From: Burkholderia sp. PAMC 26561
GTDB taxonomy: Bacteria > Pseudomonadota > Gammaproteobacteria > Burkholderiales > Burkholderiaceae
Length of the DNA stretch: 64,000 nt
Assembly: GCF_001557535.2 (NCBI RefSeq)
Contig: NZ_CP014308.1
Span: forward strand, 558,001-622,000
Reading direction: 5' to 3'
Part shown: in pieces, positions 26,421-37,175 of the stretch
How the letters are laid out: every line of letters begins with the position of its first letter
Position numbering within the stretch: position 1 is the stretch's first letter
Made by a program: the position numbers and the translations under genes
The notes under the pieces: model-generated
Seen by the model: the letters and a program-made list of their open reading frames with translations, nothing else
What the model was told of the DNA's origin: nothing
Database searches by the model: none

Positions 26421-26883
26421 CTAATCTTCTATTGGCTCACCGGCAACGAGCGCGACACCGTTTGCAACTTGCTTTCCAACCGCCTCTGCAACCTCTCGGA
26501 TACTCCGAAAACCCGTTGGTGCCCAGTACAGCCATGTATTCTCGCCGACATTGAAAGTTGCGTCACCAACATTGACGGTTCCCGAAACGTAATCGGCACC
26601 ATCGAAAAAATTGAACGCCATCCGCGCACCATCTGAACGTGAACGTACGCTCGTAATATGGATCGTAACAGGCACGCCATTCGGATCAATACGAAGACCG
26701 AGGTGTTCAGCCCGCATTGCAAACGCCGACATCATTGCAGCGCGGATCCACGGGCTAACTAAAACACCGTCGGCTTCAATCTTCGGATGCTGAATACTAT
26801 TTGCCACCTGTATCCGCGTCTGGACACTGACCGAGCGTTGAGAGTCAACGTTTGGGACCGTCGCCAAACAGCCAGAAAGTAAG

Positions 26884-26891
26884 CCTACAAC
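26884..26891. repeat. Target-site duplication, left copy (CCTACAAC)
   Basis: CCTACAAC abuts the left end of the IS66 element. The identical right copy is at 29339-29346. Eight bp is the usual IS66 duplication length. Confidence 0.95.
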
Positions 26892-26939
26892 GTAAGCGTC
26901 GCGCGAGGGCCGCACTTGATCTTGCTACCATGAGACGCC

Positions 26940-26977
26940 AAAGTGGTTCCCACTACTTGAATGGTGGGAACTACTTT
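26940..26977. repeat. Hairpin overlapping the tnpA start codon
   Basis: Arms of 14 nt (26940-26953 and 26964-26977, 13 of 14 paired) contain GTTCCCAC and GTGGGAAC. The ATG of tnpA (26961-26963) lies in the loop at the right arm base. RNA folding here could limit tnpA translation, or it may be a transposase/regulator site. Confidence 0.6.
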
Positions 26978-27368
26978 GACATTAGAAAAATCGCACTCGG
27001 GCAGTCGTAAGGGCTGCCCGAATCATAGTCCGGAGTTTCGGCGCCGAATGGTCGATGCGGCCTGTGAGCCCGGTGTGTCGGTTTCAAGTCTTGCTCGTGA
27101 GAACGGGTTGAACGCTAATCTGCTGTTCAGATGGCGACGAGAACATAGAGTTAAACAGCAGGGCAAGGTTAGCGGGCTTATTCCCGTGAGCGTGGTGACA
27201 GACGTAGCGAGCGTGGTTGCGCCGGAGGCGTTGATCGAACCGGATAAGGCGAAGGCGACATCACCGGGCGGCACGATCGAAGTACGAATTGGCCGTGCAA
27301 TGGTCAAAGTGGATGGCGCGGTTGATGTCGAGACGCTTCGAGCTGTGCTGGCGAGTCTGAGATCGTGA
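26961..27368 (+). CDS. tnpA: IS66 TnpA (helix-turn-helix accessory protein)
   Basis: The protein is 135 aa. It has HSPEFRRRMVDAACEPGVSV, then SLARENGLNANLLFRWRREH, an IS3/IS66-type helix-turn-helix, then the typical GGTIEVRIGRAMVKVDGAVD tail of IS66 TnpA. It binds DNA and assists TnpC. The stop overlaps the tnpB start by four bases. Confidence 0.93.
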   Translation: MVGTTLTLEKSHSGSRKGCPNHSPEFRRRMVDAACEPGVSVSSLARENGLNANLLFRWRREHRVKQQGKVSGLIPVSVVTDVASVVAPEALIEPDKAKATSPGGTIEVRIGRAMVKVDGAVDVETLRAVLASLRS

Positions 27369-27709
27369 TCGGCCTGCCGGCGGGTACGCGAGTGTGGATT
27401 GCAGCAGGTATCACCGACATGCGCTCTGGATTCCCGGGGTTAGCTGCCAAGGTGCAGACAGCGCTCGGTGAGAATCCGCTGAGCGGCGACGTGTTCATCT
27501 TTCGTGGGCGCCGTGGCGATTTGATCAAGATTCTATGGGCGACTGATGACGGGGTCTGGCTGCTCGCGAAGCGCCTCACAAATGGCCGTTTCATCTGGCC
27601 ACAGGCTGATGGCGGCAAGATCCATTTGACGAGCGCCCAGCTATCCATGGTCCTCGAAGGGATCGATTGGCGCCAGCCTCGTCGCACAGCGGCATTATTG
27701 ATGGCGTAG
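27365..27709 (+). CDS. tnpB: IS66 TnpB accessory protein
   Basis: The protein is 114 aa: RVWIAAGITDMRSGFPGLAA, then DVFIFRGRRGDLIKILWATD and KRLTNGRFIWP. This is the strongly conserved IS66 Orf2 pattern. It is required for IS66 transposition, with unclear biochemical role. It is translationally coupled to tnpA and lies 39 bases before tnpC. Confidence 0.96.
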   Translation: MIGLPAGTRVWIAAGITDMRSGFPGLAAKVQTALGENPLSGDVFIFRGRRGDLIKILWATDDGVWLLAKRLTNGRFIWPQADGGKIHLTSAQLSMVLEGIDWRQPRRTAALLMA

Positions 27710-27748
27710 CGGTTGTAAACCGCACGGGATACTCGTAAACTGCGGCGT

Positions 27749-29293
27749 ATGCCGAGCGACGCCGATCTCCCCGATGATGTTGTCACCCTGCAAGCCTTGC
27801 TAAGCGAGGCCCTCGCATCAATTGCCGATCGGGATCGCGAGATTGAACGCCTGAAGGTTCAGATCGACAAGCTCAAACGGATGCACTTCGGCCGTAAATC
27901 CGAGCAGTTGGATCGGCAGTTGGATCAACTCGAGACACAGCTAGAGGATCTGGCAACTGGGCAAGGCGCCGCCGACGTTCGCCGGGCGCGCGCGCGATCT
28001 CCAAGTTCGGGCATCTCCGTGCAGGCGCCCAAGGAAGCTCTGCCACCCCATCTGCCACGCGAAGATCGCGTGCTCGAACCCGATCCGACATGCCCCAAGT
28101 GCGGCAGCGCCATGCGCGCGCTTGGCGAAGACGTGTCCGAGCAGTTGGCGCGCGTCACCGCTATGTTTAAGGTAATCCGCACGATTCGACGCAAGATGGC
28201 CTGCCCCAGTTGCGGTCACATCGAACAGCCGCCGATGCCGGGGCTGCCGATCGAGCGCAGCATGGCGCATCCGAGCTTGCTCGCTGACATCCTGGTCTCG
28301 AAGTACGCCGACCACATTCCCTTGTATCGCCAAACGGGGATCGCTGCGCGCGAAGGCGTACGCCTTGATCGCGCCACCACAGCGCGCTGGGTTGGACAGT
28401 GCGAAGAACTCTGCAGGCCGCTGACCGAAGCGCTGCGCGCCTATGTTATGGCGGCCACCAAGATCCACGCGGATGACACACCGATCCCGGTGCTCGCGCC
28501 GGGCAACAAGAAAACCCGCACGGGTCGGCTCTGGGTCTACGTTCGCGATGACCGCCGTTCGGCTTCCATAGAACCGGCCGCCGTCTGGTTCGCTTACTCA
28601 CCGGACCGCAAAGGCATCCACCCACAAACTCATCTTGCTAAATTTGAGGGCATCCTTCAGGCGGACGCGTATGCGGGCTATGCTGATCTGTACCTCGATG
28701 GGAAAATCCATCCGGCCGCTTGTTGGGATCATGCTCGGCGGTATGTCTTTGACGTCCATGAGAAAACGCCGTCGGAAACCACCACGCAATTGCTTGACAG
28801 GATCGGCGAGCTATACGGTATTGAGGCTCAGATCCGCGGCAAGCCTGCAGATGAACGATTGCGCGTGCGCCAGGAAAAGAGCAAGCCGCTGCTCGTGACT
28901 CTCGAAAAGTTGATGCGAGAAAAACTTGCCACGCTTTGGGCGAAAGCACCGCTGGTCGAAGCGATGAACTACTCTTTGAACCGCTGGGATGCGCTCACGT
29001 TGTTCTGCGACGATGGACAGGCAGAAATCAGCAATGTACTTGCGGAAAATGCATTGCGTTGTGTGGCGCTCGGCAGGCGCAACTACATGTTCGCCGGCTC
29101 CGACAGTGGAGGAGAACGGGCCGCGGCGATGTATTCATTGCTCGGCTCGTGCAAGCTCAATGGCATCAATCCACGTGCTTATCTTGACTACGTGCTGACC
29201 CGCATCGCAGACCACAAAATCAACGTCATCGACGAACTACTGCCTTGGAACATCGCCAGACTTCTGCCCTCGTTCCCACCGGCATCAAACTGA
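27749..29293 (+). CDS. tnpC: IS66 TnpC transposase
   Basis: The protein is 514 aa: N-terminal leucine-zipper-like helix ([20 protein letters not shown]), zinc finger-type CPKCGSAM and CPSCGHI, then the DDE catalytic core with [22 protein letters not shown] and the [20 protein letters not shown] region. Length and order are normal for IS66. The stop lies 45 bases inside the right IS end. Confidence 0.96.
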   Translation: MPSDADLPDDVVTLQALLSEALASIADRDREIERLKVQIDKLKRMHFGRKSEQLDRQLDQLETQLEDLATGQGAADVRRARARSPSSGISVQAPKEALPPHLPREDRVLEPDPTCPKCGSAMRALGEDVSEQLARVTAMFKVIRTIRRKMACPSCGHIEQPPMPGLPIERSMAHPSLLADILVSKYADHIPLYRQTGIAAREGVRLDRATTARWVGQCEELCRPLTEALRAYVMAATKIHADDTPIPVLAPGNKKTRTGRLWVYVRDDRRSASIEPAAVWFAYSPDRKGIHPQTHLAKFEGILQADAYAGYADLYLDGKIHPAACWDHARRYVFDVHEKTPSETTTQLLDRIGELYGIEAQIRGKPADERLRVRQEKSKPLLVTLEKLMREKLATLWAKAPLVEAMNYSLNRWDALTLFCDDGQAEISNVLAENALRCVALGRRNYMFAGSDSGGERAAAMYSLLGSCKLNGINPRAYLDYVLTRIADHKINVIDELLPWNIARLLPSFPPASN

Positions 29294-29338
29294 TCCGCTC
29301 GTCTACGAAAATCTGAAGGGCCCTCACGAGACGCTTAC

Positions 29339-29346
29339 CCTACAAC
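29339..29346. repeat. Target-site duplication, right copy (CCTACAAC)
   Basis: Identical to 26884-26891 and directly abutting the right end of IS66. Confidence 0.95.
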
Positions 29347-29379
29347 CAGCAGGGCAGCTACGATGAGTCGTGTCTTCAT

Positions 29380-29948
29380 GGTTATCGTCAAGGAGAATTG
29401 CCTAGTTTTGCATAACGACAGGTTACTCAAAAACTTTACGTTTTTTTGCGCTGTTAACCGGTTCAATCACAAGTTCGGCGGTATTTTTTGTAAAAAGTAG
29501 TGCAATTCGCGAATCACGATGCTGAGAGTCACTTGGATATCACTGCGCCTCTGACGGTTATCCTGCCGACCGACAAGATGGGCAGCTTTTCATGCTGCCT
29601 AAATCCACCTCTTCTTCTCGGTTTTATAAGCAAATTCAGCTGAGATTACTCGATTAGCACAATAAGGGTCCTGAACTCACCGTATCGAGATTAAGAGTGT
29701 TGTGCAGGCCGTTAGAACTAAAAGAACGCAACATGCACTTGCGTCGAATCTCGCATTTGACATCGGAGTGACCGGTTTAGAAATGAGCAAGTGTCCCTTG
29801 TGGGTCGGGTAGCGCCATTCGCCGTCAGGCAGAGACCGGCCAATTGCAGTCATTCGACATCTGTACCCGAATCGGTGACAATCCGAGGCGAATTTGCGTC
29901 AGTCTTTCGTATTTCATTCACAAAGAATGTTCAACGGAGATATGAGCG
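29380..29948. other. Intergenic region upstream of a GNAT gene
   Basis: About 570 bases, moderately AT-rich in parts (T-run near 29485). It would contain the promoter of the interrupted lipoprotein gene (leftward). No gene or repeat is recognised. Confidence 0.35.
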
Positions 29949-30458
29949 ATGGACTTGAGGAGCATCCGCCGGGCAACGGCAGAAGATGTCTCGGTGCTAA
30001 CACAGATCCGCAATGATGCACACACATGGAAGATAGCGCACCGAGACTACGCGTGGGGCAAGGAAGGAGACGGTGTTTCCGAGCAATGGATGCGAAGCAC
30101 CGTCGCTCAAAAAGAAGTGTACATCGTTGAGCTGGACGGCACTCCGGCAGGCACGTTTTCGCTCGATCTGGACGATGATCAGCGCTGGGGGCCGCAGAAG
30201 CCGATCGCAGCTTATGTGCACGGGCTGGGTGTGCGCAAAGGCTTCCACGGGCGTGGACTCGGCGGGTTCATGCTTGACTGCTGCGCCAGCAACGTGCGGG
30301 GCTTGAACCGGCGCTATGTCCGGCTCGACTGTCCGGCTCACAACGAAAAGCTATGCGCCTAGTATGAGTCGCTTGGTTTTATCCGGGTAGGACTGTGGCA
30401 AGAACCCGGTCCCGGTGGCTATGTCTGGTCGCTGTACGAAAAGACCACCGCGAATTAA
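29949..30458 (+). pseudogene. GNAT acetyltransferase with an in-frame TAG
   Basis: The frame reads IRRATAEDVSVLTQIRND, VYIVELDGTPAGTFSLDLDD, VHGLGVRKGFHGRGLGGFML (acetyl-CoA loop RGLGG) and RLDCPAHNEKLCA, then TAG at 30360-30362. The same frame continues YESLGFIRVGLWQEPGPGGY to the TAA at 30456. The stop replaces what is normally a Tyr or similar (xYExLGF), so one substitution breaks the last 32 codons. Without them the C-terminal strands of the fold are lost. Confidence 0.75.
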
Positions 30459-30478
30459 CATACCGAACGGGAGCGGCA

Positions 30479-31509
30479 TTGAGTCCTGAAAAATAGCGTC
30501 GGTTTTCGCGGCAACCGGGGCGGATACTGCATTTTTCGTTACGGGAAAGGCCGTTGCTCGGCCGTGGGGCGCAGCGTCGGGCTGGGCAGACCTAGGTCTC
30601 GCAGAGCCTTTAACCTGCGACACGCCCTTCCGAATTGCCAGCAACACCAAGACACTTGTTGCGGCCACTGTATATCGACTATGGGAGCAAAAGAGGATCG
30701 AACTCGATGCGCCCATTCATTCGTTATGTACGCCGCTCTTGAATACCCTATTGACCACTCGAGGTTACGATACAGAATCGATCACAGTCTTTCATCTTTT
30801 AAATCACAGCGCTGGGCTTTGCGACCATGCCGACGATGATTACATCAAGACCGTCCTTGCAAATCCTGAGCACCAGTGGACGCGTGAAGAGCAGGTCCGC
30901 CTTGCTGTCGCGAGGCCACCCCCGCAAGGTAAAGCGGGCGCTCAGTACCTATACTCGGATACCGGCTACATTCTTCTGGGCGACATTATTGAGCAAGTTA
31001 CGGGAGAACCGCTTGCTCAAGTTGTTCGACGCGAGATGGGCTTCCACGACCGTCATATGGACTCGACATGGTGGGAAATGGTTGAGGCCCGGCCATTGAA
31101 AGCCAACCGAGCTGCGCGGCAATTTATGGATGGGATTGATGTCACCCAACTCCACGCCACGATGGACTTGTACGGCGGGGGCGGCTTGATGATGTCTGCA
31201 CGTGATCTGGCAACGTTTATGCAAAACCTGTTTGAAGGTGGCATATTCGAATCGCCGCGAGCTTTGTGCGAGATGCTTCGGGCTGGTCCTCACGAGGGTT
31301 CCGAAGGTTACCGGGGAGGAGTTTCTGCTGGCGCTATAGACGGTCACGAAGTATTCTCCCACCTTGGTTTCTGGGGGACCGCCGTCTATTACGCGCCTGA
31401 CCCGGGTATCTCCATATCAGGTTTTATAACAGACCGGATGTTCCGGCCTGCTTTGATTCAAGCGATTGAAAAAGTGCTTGGAGCGTTGCTCGGCACGCAA
31501 AAATTGTGA
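30479..31509 (+). pseudogene. Beta-lactamase-fold serine hydrolase, frameshifted at its 5' end
   Basis: Body motifs: SNTKTL (SxxK nucleophile and base), YSDTGY (YxN position), and SHLGFWG (KTG/HxG position). The coding frame is open from 30486. A TTG at 30479 with GGGAG upstream would start SPEKIASVFAATGAD if the A run at 30489-30493 had one more A, so the 5' end is probably shifted by a single base. These proteins are class C-like esterases, peptidases or amidases. A related broken gene follows at 31806. Confidence 0.75.
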
Positions 31510-31805
31510 CGCGAGATCGGTTTTCAGAAAGCGAATTGGTGGATTGCTGGTTAAGAAGCTAATTTTAACTCATGCTGTCTTGGAGTCGGCGCCAAGAGAG
31601 CCTGGCGCCACGTGCGGTCACCAGCGCTGAAGGCTGATGTATGGTGGCAGGTCGTTTCGCCGGTGACACGTGCCTAAGTTCGGACAGAAGCGGACCTTCG
31701 GCGGCAGAGCCTGTCACAAAAAGCCGACGGGCGCCAAAGAGCACGATAGGCAAAGCGATTTTGCAAAAAGTCGCGGAATTTCAGCCCATAACGCGTAAAG
31801 GCAAT

Positions 31806-33261
31806 ATGAAAGAAGATCTGTTCTCCAACATTGAACAATATGTCCAGCGTGTTTCGGCTGATTTTGAAGCGGTGGGCGTTGCAGTAGGAATTGTCCGCGA
31901 CGATCGCTTGGTATTTTCCACTGAGTACGGTCTTCGCGACTGCGAGTCTCATCTTCCGATGACACGGAGTACGCTTGTACCAATTGCATCCAACACGAAG
32001 CTTTTTACATCCATCGCTGCTGGACTTTTGGTGGAACAGGGTCAGCTGACTTACGACGATCCTATCCGTGACTTTGTTCCACAGTTGCGGTTCAGTAGTA
32101 GGGAGCTCGACGCGGCCGTTACTCTTCGCGACATGCTTTCGCATCGCACTGGACTTGAAGCAGCCGATATGATTCGGCACAGGTCCGGGCTGTCTTCAAA
32201 AGCGCTTTTTGAGAAAGTTAGATACTTAAAAGCGATTGCCCCGATGAGAACAATCTTCAACTACAACAACATCCTATATGAAGCGGTTGGTTACGTAATT
32301 GAGCTTCTAAGCGGCATGGAATATTCCGATTTTGTTCGCAAGAAGTTGCTAGAGCCGCTCCATGCACGCCTCGACTTTTTCTTACAACGAAATGCTGGGA
32401 AGTTCAAATTTCGCCATTCCTTATGCAAAGGACCAGACGTCCGGGCGCCTGCTACGGGTTACGCACGACTTATTCGACAGCTTCGCCTGCGGGGGGCTAA
32501 TCTCCAACATTGAAGAGATGTCGCATTGGCTGAGCGCAATAATGAATGGAGGTCAGTTTGAAGGAAACTCAATAATTCCTGAGGCGGTACTTGACGCCAC
32601 GTTACAGCCGGCATTTGCCCATAAATTTCGATCCTTAAACCATCGAACGTCTTGGGCGCTGTCCGGAGCGACGGAAGGTCTAGGGAGGTATTTGGTTGGG
32701 TTTCATGGTCATCTGATGGTTAGCCATTCTGGTGCCAAAGAAGGCTACTGCTCCGAGGTATCGTATCTTCCACGGCACAAGGTAGGCGTTTGCGTTCTAG
32801 TACTAGGTGACCATTGTCGTGGGTTGGAGCAGGCGATCAGCTACGGCGTGTTCGAGCAGCTTCTTGATTTGCCAACATCGCCATGGGCGGATCGGCTTTC
32901 CGAAGCCATAGGTGCGGAATCGATGAGGATTGAACAAACGATCGAGTCCGCGAATGAGGGGCGAGTCAATGCCACTCATACGTCGCATCAGCTGGGCGAC
33001 TATGTTGGTCGGTTTCAGCACGATGCCTACGGAGACATCGTCATTGAGCTGGATGGCGATGAGCTTCAGTTTCGCTTTCGACATTGGCGACTTCCACTCA
33101 TGCATTTCCACTATGATCGCTTCGATTCGAGGTTTGACCCGATTGTGGGACGCTGGTCGGTCAACTTTCTGACAGGTCCTGATGGGCGACTTGACCGGTT
33201 AGAAACGTTTATAGATGGATCAGACATATTGTTTAGAAGAGCGGCCGAGTCTTCACACTGA
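31806..33261 (+). pseudogene. Second beta-lactamase-fold serine hydrolase, one frameshift
   Basis: The first frame gives VAVGIVRDDRLVFSTEYG, ASNTKLF (SxxK), FNYNNILYEAVG (YxN) and ends near EPLHAR. Near 32375 the frame shifts and continues TFSYNEMLGSSNFA, FACGGLISNIEEM and VSHSGAKEGY (HxG), then a C-terminal lipocalin-like domain (LGDYVGRFQHDAYGDIVIEL). The full protein would be about 485 aa, like family S12 peptidases. It lies 296 bases after a related gene. Confidence 0.8.
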
Positions 33262-33659
33262 GCCTCTATACAATGTGCGGCTCCGCAGTCGCGATAAAAC
33301 CTCTTGAACGTTTTCGGTGGCGCAACTACGGCAAGCGCCGCGCCCGCCGTTCTTCCGCGATACTTATCAGATCCCACGTAGGCTGCGACGATTGACATCG
33401 CGGTCGAATGTCCGCGTTGCGCTCGGCGAGCCATATACGATAGCCATCAACCTTGGGGTGTGGATGGGCTATCGGAGGGCATTACGACGGCTAGAAAATC
33501 AACATCTTCCACACAGGAAGCCTGCGTTCTCGTTTTGTTTCACGAATGACCGTTGCCGAGCACTTCCACTGTCTCAAGTGGGTCGATGTGGGACATTCGA
33601 AGCGGGTGCGATATCGATGGGAATTCACGATCATGCGCCGCGAGGCCAGGTCGTCACGC
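33262..33659. other. Intergenic region
   Basis: About 400 bases. Minus-strand codons near 33300-33400 (SIVAAYVGSDKYRGRTAGAA) look vaguely like a transporter fragment, but nothing can be confirmed. Confidence 0.3.
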
Positions 33660-35539
33660 TCAGTTGCCGCGCTCGCCGGACGTCGAAGCGTTGGCACGTC
33701 GCGCATAGTACCCAGCTACCTCCTCGAGCACCCGCTTCTTTTCGGCCTGCACGTAGATCGACGTCGTTTGCAGCGATGCGTGACCCAAGACCTTCTGCAC
33801 GACATCAACCGGCACTTCGTCGGCCACCGACTGGGTGCCAAAGGTTTGCCGCATCGCGTGCGCGTTGACCGCCCCCAGGATCACGCGTTCGTCCAGGCTC
33901 AGATCATCCATGGTCTCGACAATGATCGTCAACATGCGCGAGATCGAGCGGTTAATGCCGTCCGCCGAATAACCCTTCTCGCCCTCGCTGCTGCGCTGAT
34001 GATGTTTGACATGTGACGCAGGCGTGCGGGGGATCGCGACCGGCGACAACAACGGTGCGGATGAGTTGAGGAGATCCGTTGGCGCCATGAAATCGCGCCC
34101 CCGATCCGACCAATGCGCTTTCAGCGCCTCGAGCGTCGCAATGCTGACTGGCACCGTCCGCTCCTTGTTTCGCTTACCGATCACCGTTAGTTCCCACACC
34201 GGGCGTTCGAGTGAGCCGTTTACGGACACTCGAAGTTTGCCGCGCTGCGCATCCGCAGCTTCCTCCCGGCGCAGGCCAGAGTCGCCCATCAACAAGAGCG
34301 CTGCGCGCACGACGCGCCACTGCCTGGCGCGCTTGATATCGTCGTCCACATCGGAGCGTTTATCGAGCTCGTTGCGCAGACGCCGCCACAGGTCAGCCGG
34401 GAGCGCACGATGGATATGCATGGCCGTCTCGCGTTGCACGATCTTTGAATCGTTGACCGCCTTCCACGGATTACCCGCAAGATAGCGGACATTCACGAGC
34501 CAGGTGAACGCGGCAAGGAGTGCGCGCACCGCATACCGCTGCGACTCGGGCGACAGATTTTCGGAAGCGAATGGCCGCCAGCGCGGCGAGTTGCGACTGA
34601 ACCGTTCGCCGACAAAGCGCGGATCCGGATTTTTCAGGAAATCCTCGTACGCCTCGCAGCCGTCGACCACCAGTGAACTCAACGCCTTGCCCCGCGCGAC
34701 CACTGACCACAGCAGGAACCGCTCGACTTCCTTGGTGTAAGCCCGCAACGTTTTCGGCTGATCGCGATACTTGTTCAGATAGGCACGCACTACCTCAAGG
34801 TCGTGACGGGCTTGGATATAACAGAAGGCAATTGAACGGTTTTCACCGGCGGCACCGGACAATGCGTTGGGCACCGCCAAACGCTCGAGCGGCGCTAGGG
34901 TGAGCCAATCCGCCGACCTCTTTTGAGATTCTTCCGACTGCCCTTCCCCAACGCCATTGATCGGAACCGGTTCGGCCGGCCCACCTGGACAACTCCATCG
35001 GCGACCAGCGGATCGCGCGTGTCAACGTCAGCGTCCACGCGTATTCGGAGTTGCATTTCGTGCCGGCGCAGCCAGGCAATGACGACGGCCGCGCGCCCGG
35101 CGCCGATGCGCGGGACCGAACGCCACCAACTTCCGCCGCGCCGGTTGCAGAACGCGACCAGTTCACCCACCGTCGCGATTCCCTCCACCTTCAAGCGCGA
35201 CGCAATGCGCGGTCGGAACCAGCGGCCGATAGCGTGGCTCGCTGCCGGCGACGCGGCTTCCGTCACCATCCGGAACGTCACCGCAGTGAGCTTCGGCTCG
35301 CCGTGCTTCCTGATCGACGAGCGCAGGTGTTCCGCGAGCGCCGGCGATCCATGCTCGATCGCCACGTCGACGGGACCATCGAGCATGGCGCGAAGGTGCC
35401 GGTCCATCGCCGAGGGAGTGGCCGCAAAACTATCCTCATCGCTGTCGTAGTAGGTCCGCGCGATGATTGAGGGCGCGACGCGCTGCACGTACGCGCGCAC
35501 CGCTGCGAGATCCTTTGCGGTGTAGCCGTAGGTGAGCAT
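33660..35539 (-). pseudogene. DUF3701-containing tyrosine recombinase, one frameshift
   Basis: The N-terminal half (from the ATG at 35539) contains the DUF3701 pattern WFRPRIASRLKVEGIATVGE, then SWWRSVPRIGAGRAAVVIAW. The C-terminal half is a full integrase domain: Arg in MGDSGLRREEAADA, Lys in IGKRNKERTV, HAMRQTFGT (HxxR), LGHASLQTT and the nucleophile in SIYVQAEKKR. Adding one base to the short run near 34969 joins the halves through PVPINGVGEGQSEE into about 626 aa. Such two-domain recombinases are common on Burkholderia plasmids and islands. Confidence 0.85.
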
Positions 35540-35546
35540 GAGATTT

Positions 35547-36054
35547 TCAGCCACGATCGCCCTGCCCTGATTTAGGTCCGCCCGGTGGCCGCGGTCTAAA
35601 TCCCGCCAGCACGTCATGAGCTTGCGCGAGAAGCTCATCGCTAAAGGCGATCACCACCTCTTCGAACGACACCCGCACGGCCCCCAACATTGTCGCGAGC
35701 TGCAGGTCAGCGGCTGACTCGCCCCATAACACGCGCTGAACCAGTTCGACGCCCCCATGGCGCGCGACCAGGCGTAACGCATAGCCGAGCGACGCATTGC
35801 TCAGGATCTGAGAGCCATAGATGTCAGCGAGCGCGGTGAGGATCGCGAGTTCAACCCGATCGGGGCGTTGCGGGATACGACTCCGCTCGCCCCTGCCGCG
35901 TGGCAGCGCTTGCCACCGCGTCATCGGCCGGGGCGCCCATCAGCCGACTTGCCGAATCGAGTGCGGGCAGGCCAGACACCTCCCCTGCCCGGAAAGCGGA
36001 AATCGCGTCGTTCATCCGCAGGACGATGCGTGCGGTCTCCGGATTGAGCGGCAT
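35547..36054 (-). pseudogene. Partner gene of the recombinase, one frameshift
   Basis: The first frame: MPLNPETARIVLRMNDAISA, then FRAGEVSGLPALDSASRL. Adding one base to the CCCC at 35890-35893 continues GERSRIPQRPDRVELAILTA, LADIYGSQILSNASLGYALR and QRVLWGESAADLQLATML to the stop at 35547. It ends seven bases before the recombinase ATG, so the two are one operon. The helical protein of about 169 aa is not recognised. Confidence 0.55.
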
Positions 36055-36159
36055 GGCGTGACTGGGCGGGCCTTCGGGCGGCGGCTGGATCTTGAAAATC
36101 TGAACTTGCGAAGTGGCGTGAGCGGAAAATACCCTATTTTGGCGCCCGAAATGCAATCC

Positions 36160-36670
36160 CGAAATACAAGTTAGAAGGCTTGGTTATCTTAATAGATTGC
36201 TTGATATTACTATTTAATATCAAGGCAACACTTAGATATTCTACGGTTCAATTACTATATCGACAATAATTCGATTATAAAAAGATCGTAATGAACTCCC
36301 ATATTTAATCCTAAACATTAAAAGTTATCGAAATTTACCGTTTCATTTAATCGCTTTTCTTTATCTCGATGTCAGCGATAAAAACAGCCTATGCACAATA
36401 TTTTTTAAACTGGGCCGCTGAGATAAAACTAGAACGATAATAAAAAACTCAAATTTTACTGAAGCCGTCGGGTCTTACATCGCAAGCTTGTAGAAAGCGT
36501 TGCACGGCTTGTTTAGGAACGCATCCGACAGATGGTCGTATGGTAGGATTTTCCAGCGAAAAGTGCTAACACAATGTGGCCCATAAGAAGTGGCACTTTC
36601 CCGAGCAAGCGGTCGCAGCAGTGAAACTTCCAAATGCGTCGAACTAAAAACACGCTGAAAGCGCAGAGCG
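36160..36670. other. AT-rich non-coding segment
   Basis: About 510 bases, clearly poorer in GC than the flanks, with many A and T runs. It lies between the recombinase operon and a Fis-like gene. It holds the perfect inverted repeat at 36201-36223 and probably promoters for both directions. It could be an attachment or boundary region; H-NS binding is plausible. Confidence 0.6.
36201..36223. repeat. Perfect 9-bp inverted repeat with 5-nt loop
   Basis: TTGATATTA and TAATATCAA flank CTATT. It lies about 150 bases upstream of the recombinase operon. It is consistent with a recombinase core site or an operator. Confidence 0.7.
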
Positions 36671-36734
36671 GTTGAAGCAAAATATTTATAAGAGTAGTCT
36701 TCCAACTATCGATATCCTTTTTATAAATTATCTA

Positions 36735-37175
36735 ATGCTCGAGAAAAAGAGATCGGTTCATGCGAAGGTTTTTCCCCACCTTGAGAGAAATAACAAAAAG
36801 CTGCATTTGCCGCTCGACCACGTCTCGGCAGACAGGCTCTCGCTGCGGTTTCGACTTGCACTTGAACGAACCCTTCAAGGGCAAGCGGATTTGGCAGCGA
36901 TGCAGTGTTTATTGGAAGTGACCCTGCTTACAAGCTTTTTAGGCGAAGATGGATTCTCGCTAATCAAGGAACAGATAACCGATGACGCTGAGGTAGCGCT
37001 CTATCAGATTCTAGGAAGTCCAACCCCTCACCAAAATTTTGTTCTTACCGCCAAGGCTTTGGAAGATCTCACGATTATTGTGAATGAGCACGATCGCCAG
37101 TTACGCGAGATACGGTTAGAAGTTTTATTAAAGGCCACCGCTCGACTAGAAAAACTCGTACAAAGCGGAAAATGA
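36735..37175 (+). CDS. Fis-like small regulator (tentative)
   Basis: The protein is 146 aa: HVSADRLSLRFRLALERTLQ, then ALYQILGSPTPHQNFVLTAK. The pattern resembles small Burkholderia proteins annotated as Fis-family regulators (R-x-LSLRYHLALE...). No clear C-terminal Fis helix-turn-helix is seen, so the name is loose. ATG 36735 is preferred over an AT-rich upstream start at 36672. A GAF hybrid kinase follows after about 200 bases. Confidence 0.45.
   Translation: MLEKKRSVHAKVFPHLERNNKKLHLPLDHVSADRLSLRFRLALERTLQGQADLAAMQCLLEVTLLTSFLGEDGFSLIKEQITDDAEVALYQILGSPTPHQNFVLTAKALEDLTIIVNEHDRQLREIRLEVLLKATARLEKLVQSGK

Larger units (their letters stand above)
26892..29338 (+). mobile_element. Complete IS66-family insertion sequence, 2447 bp
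   Basis: Ends begin GTAAGCGTCGCGCGAGGGCC (left) and, read inward from the right, GTAAGCGTCTCGTGAGGGCC. These are inverted repeats with two differences in 20 positions and the GTAAGCG start typical of IS66. It carries tnpA, tnpB and tnpC in the usual order and is flanked by an 8-bp duplication. All three frames are open, so it may be active. Confidence 0.96.
26421..29379 (-). pseudogene. Lipoprotein gene interrupted by IS66
   Basis: The 3' part (26421-26891) encodes about 156 residues, beginning VVGLLSGCLATVPNV and ending VALVAGEPIED. Beyond the IS, the strand continues at 29347-29379 with ATG and 11 codons, MKTRLIVAALL. Joining the parts across one copy of the 8-bp target duplication gives MKTRLIVAALLVVGLLSGC, a textbook lipoprotein signal with lipobox LSGC, and a 167-aa protein. 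Insertion falls inside the signal peptide, so secretion is lost unless a GTG within the IS end is used. The mature part has no recognised family. Confidence 0.9.

Noticed and set aside
33317..33868. Plus-strand 183-codon frame
   Set aside because: Its second half is antisense to the recombinase gene and it is Arg/Pro-rich, typical of shadow frames.
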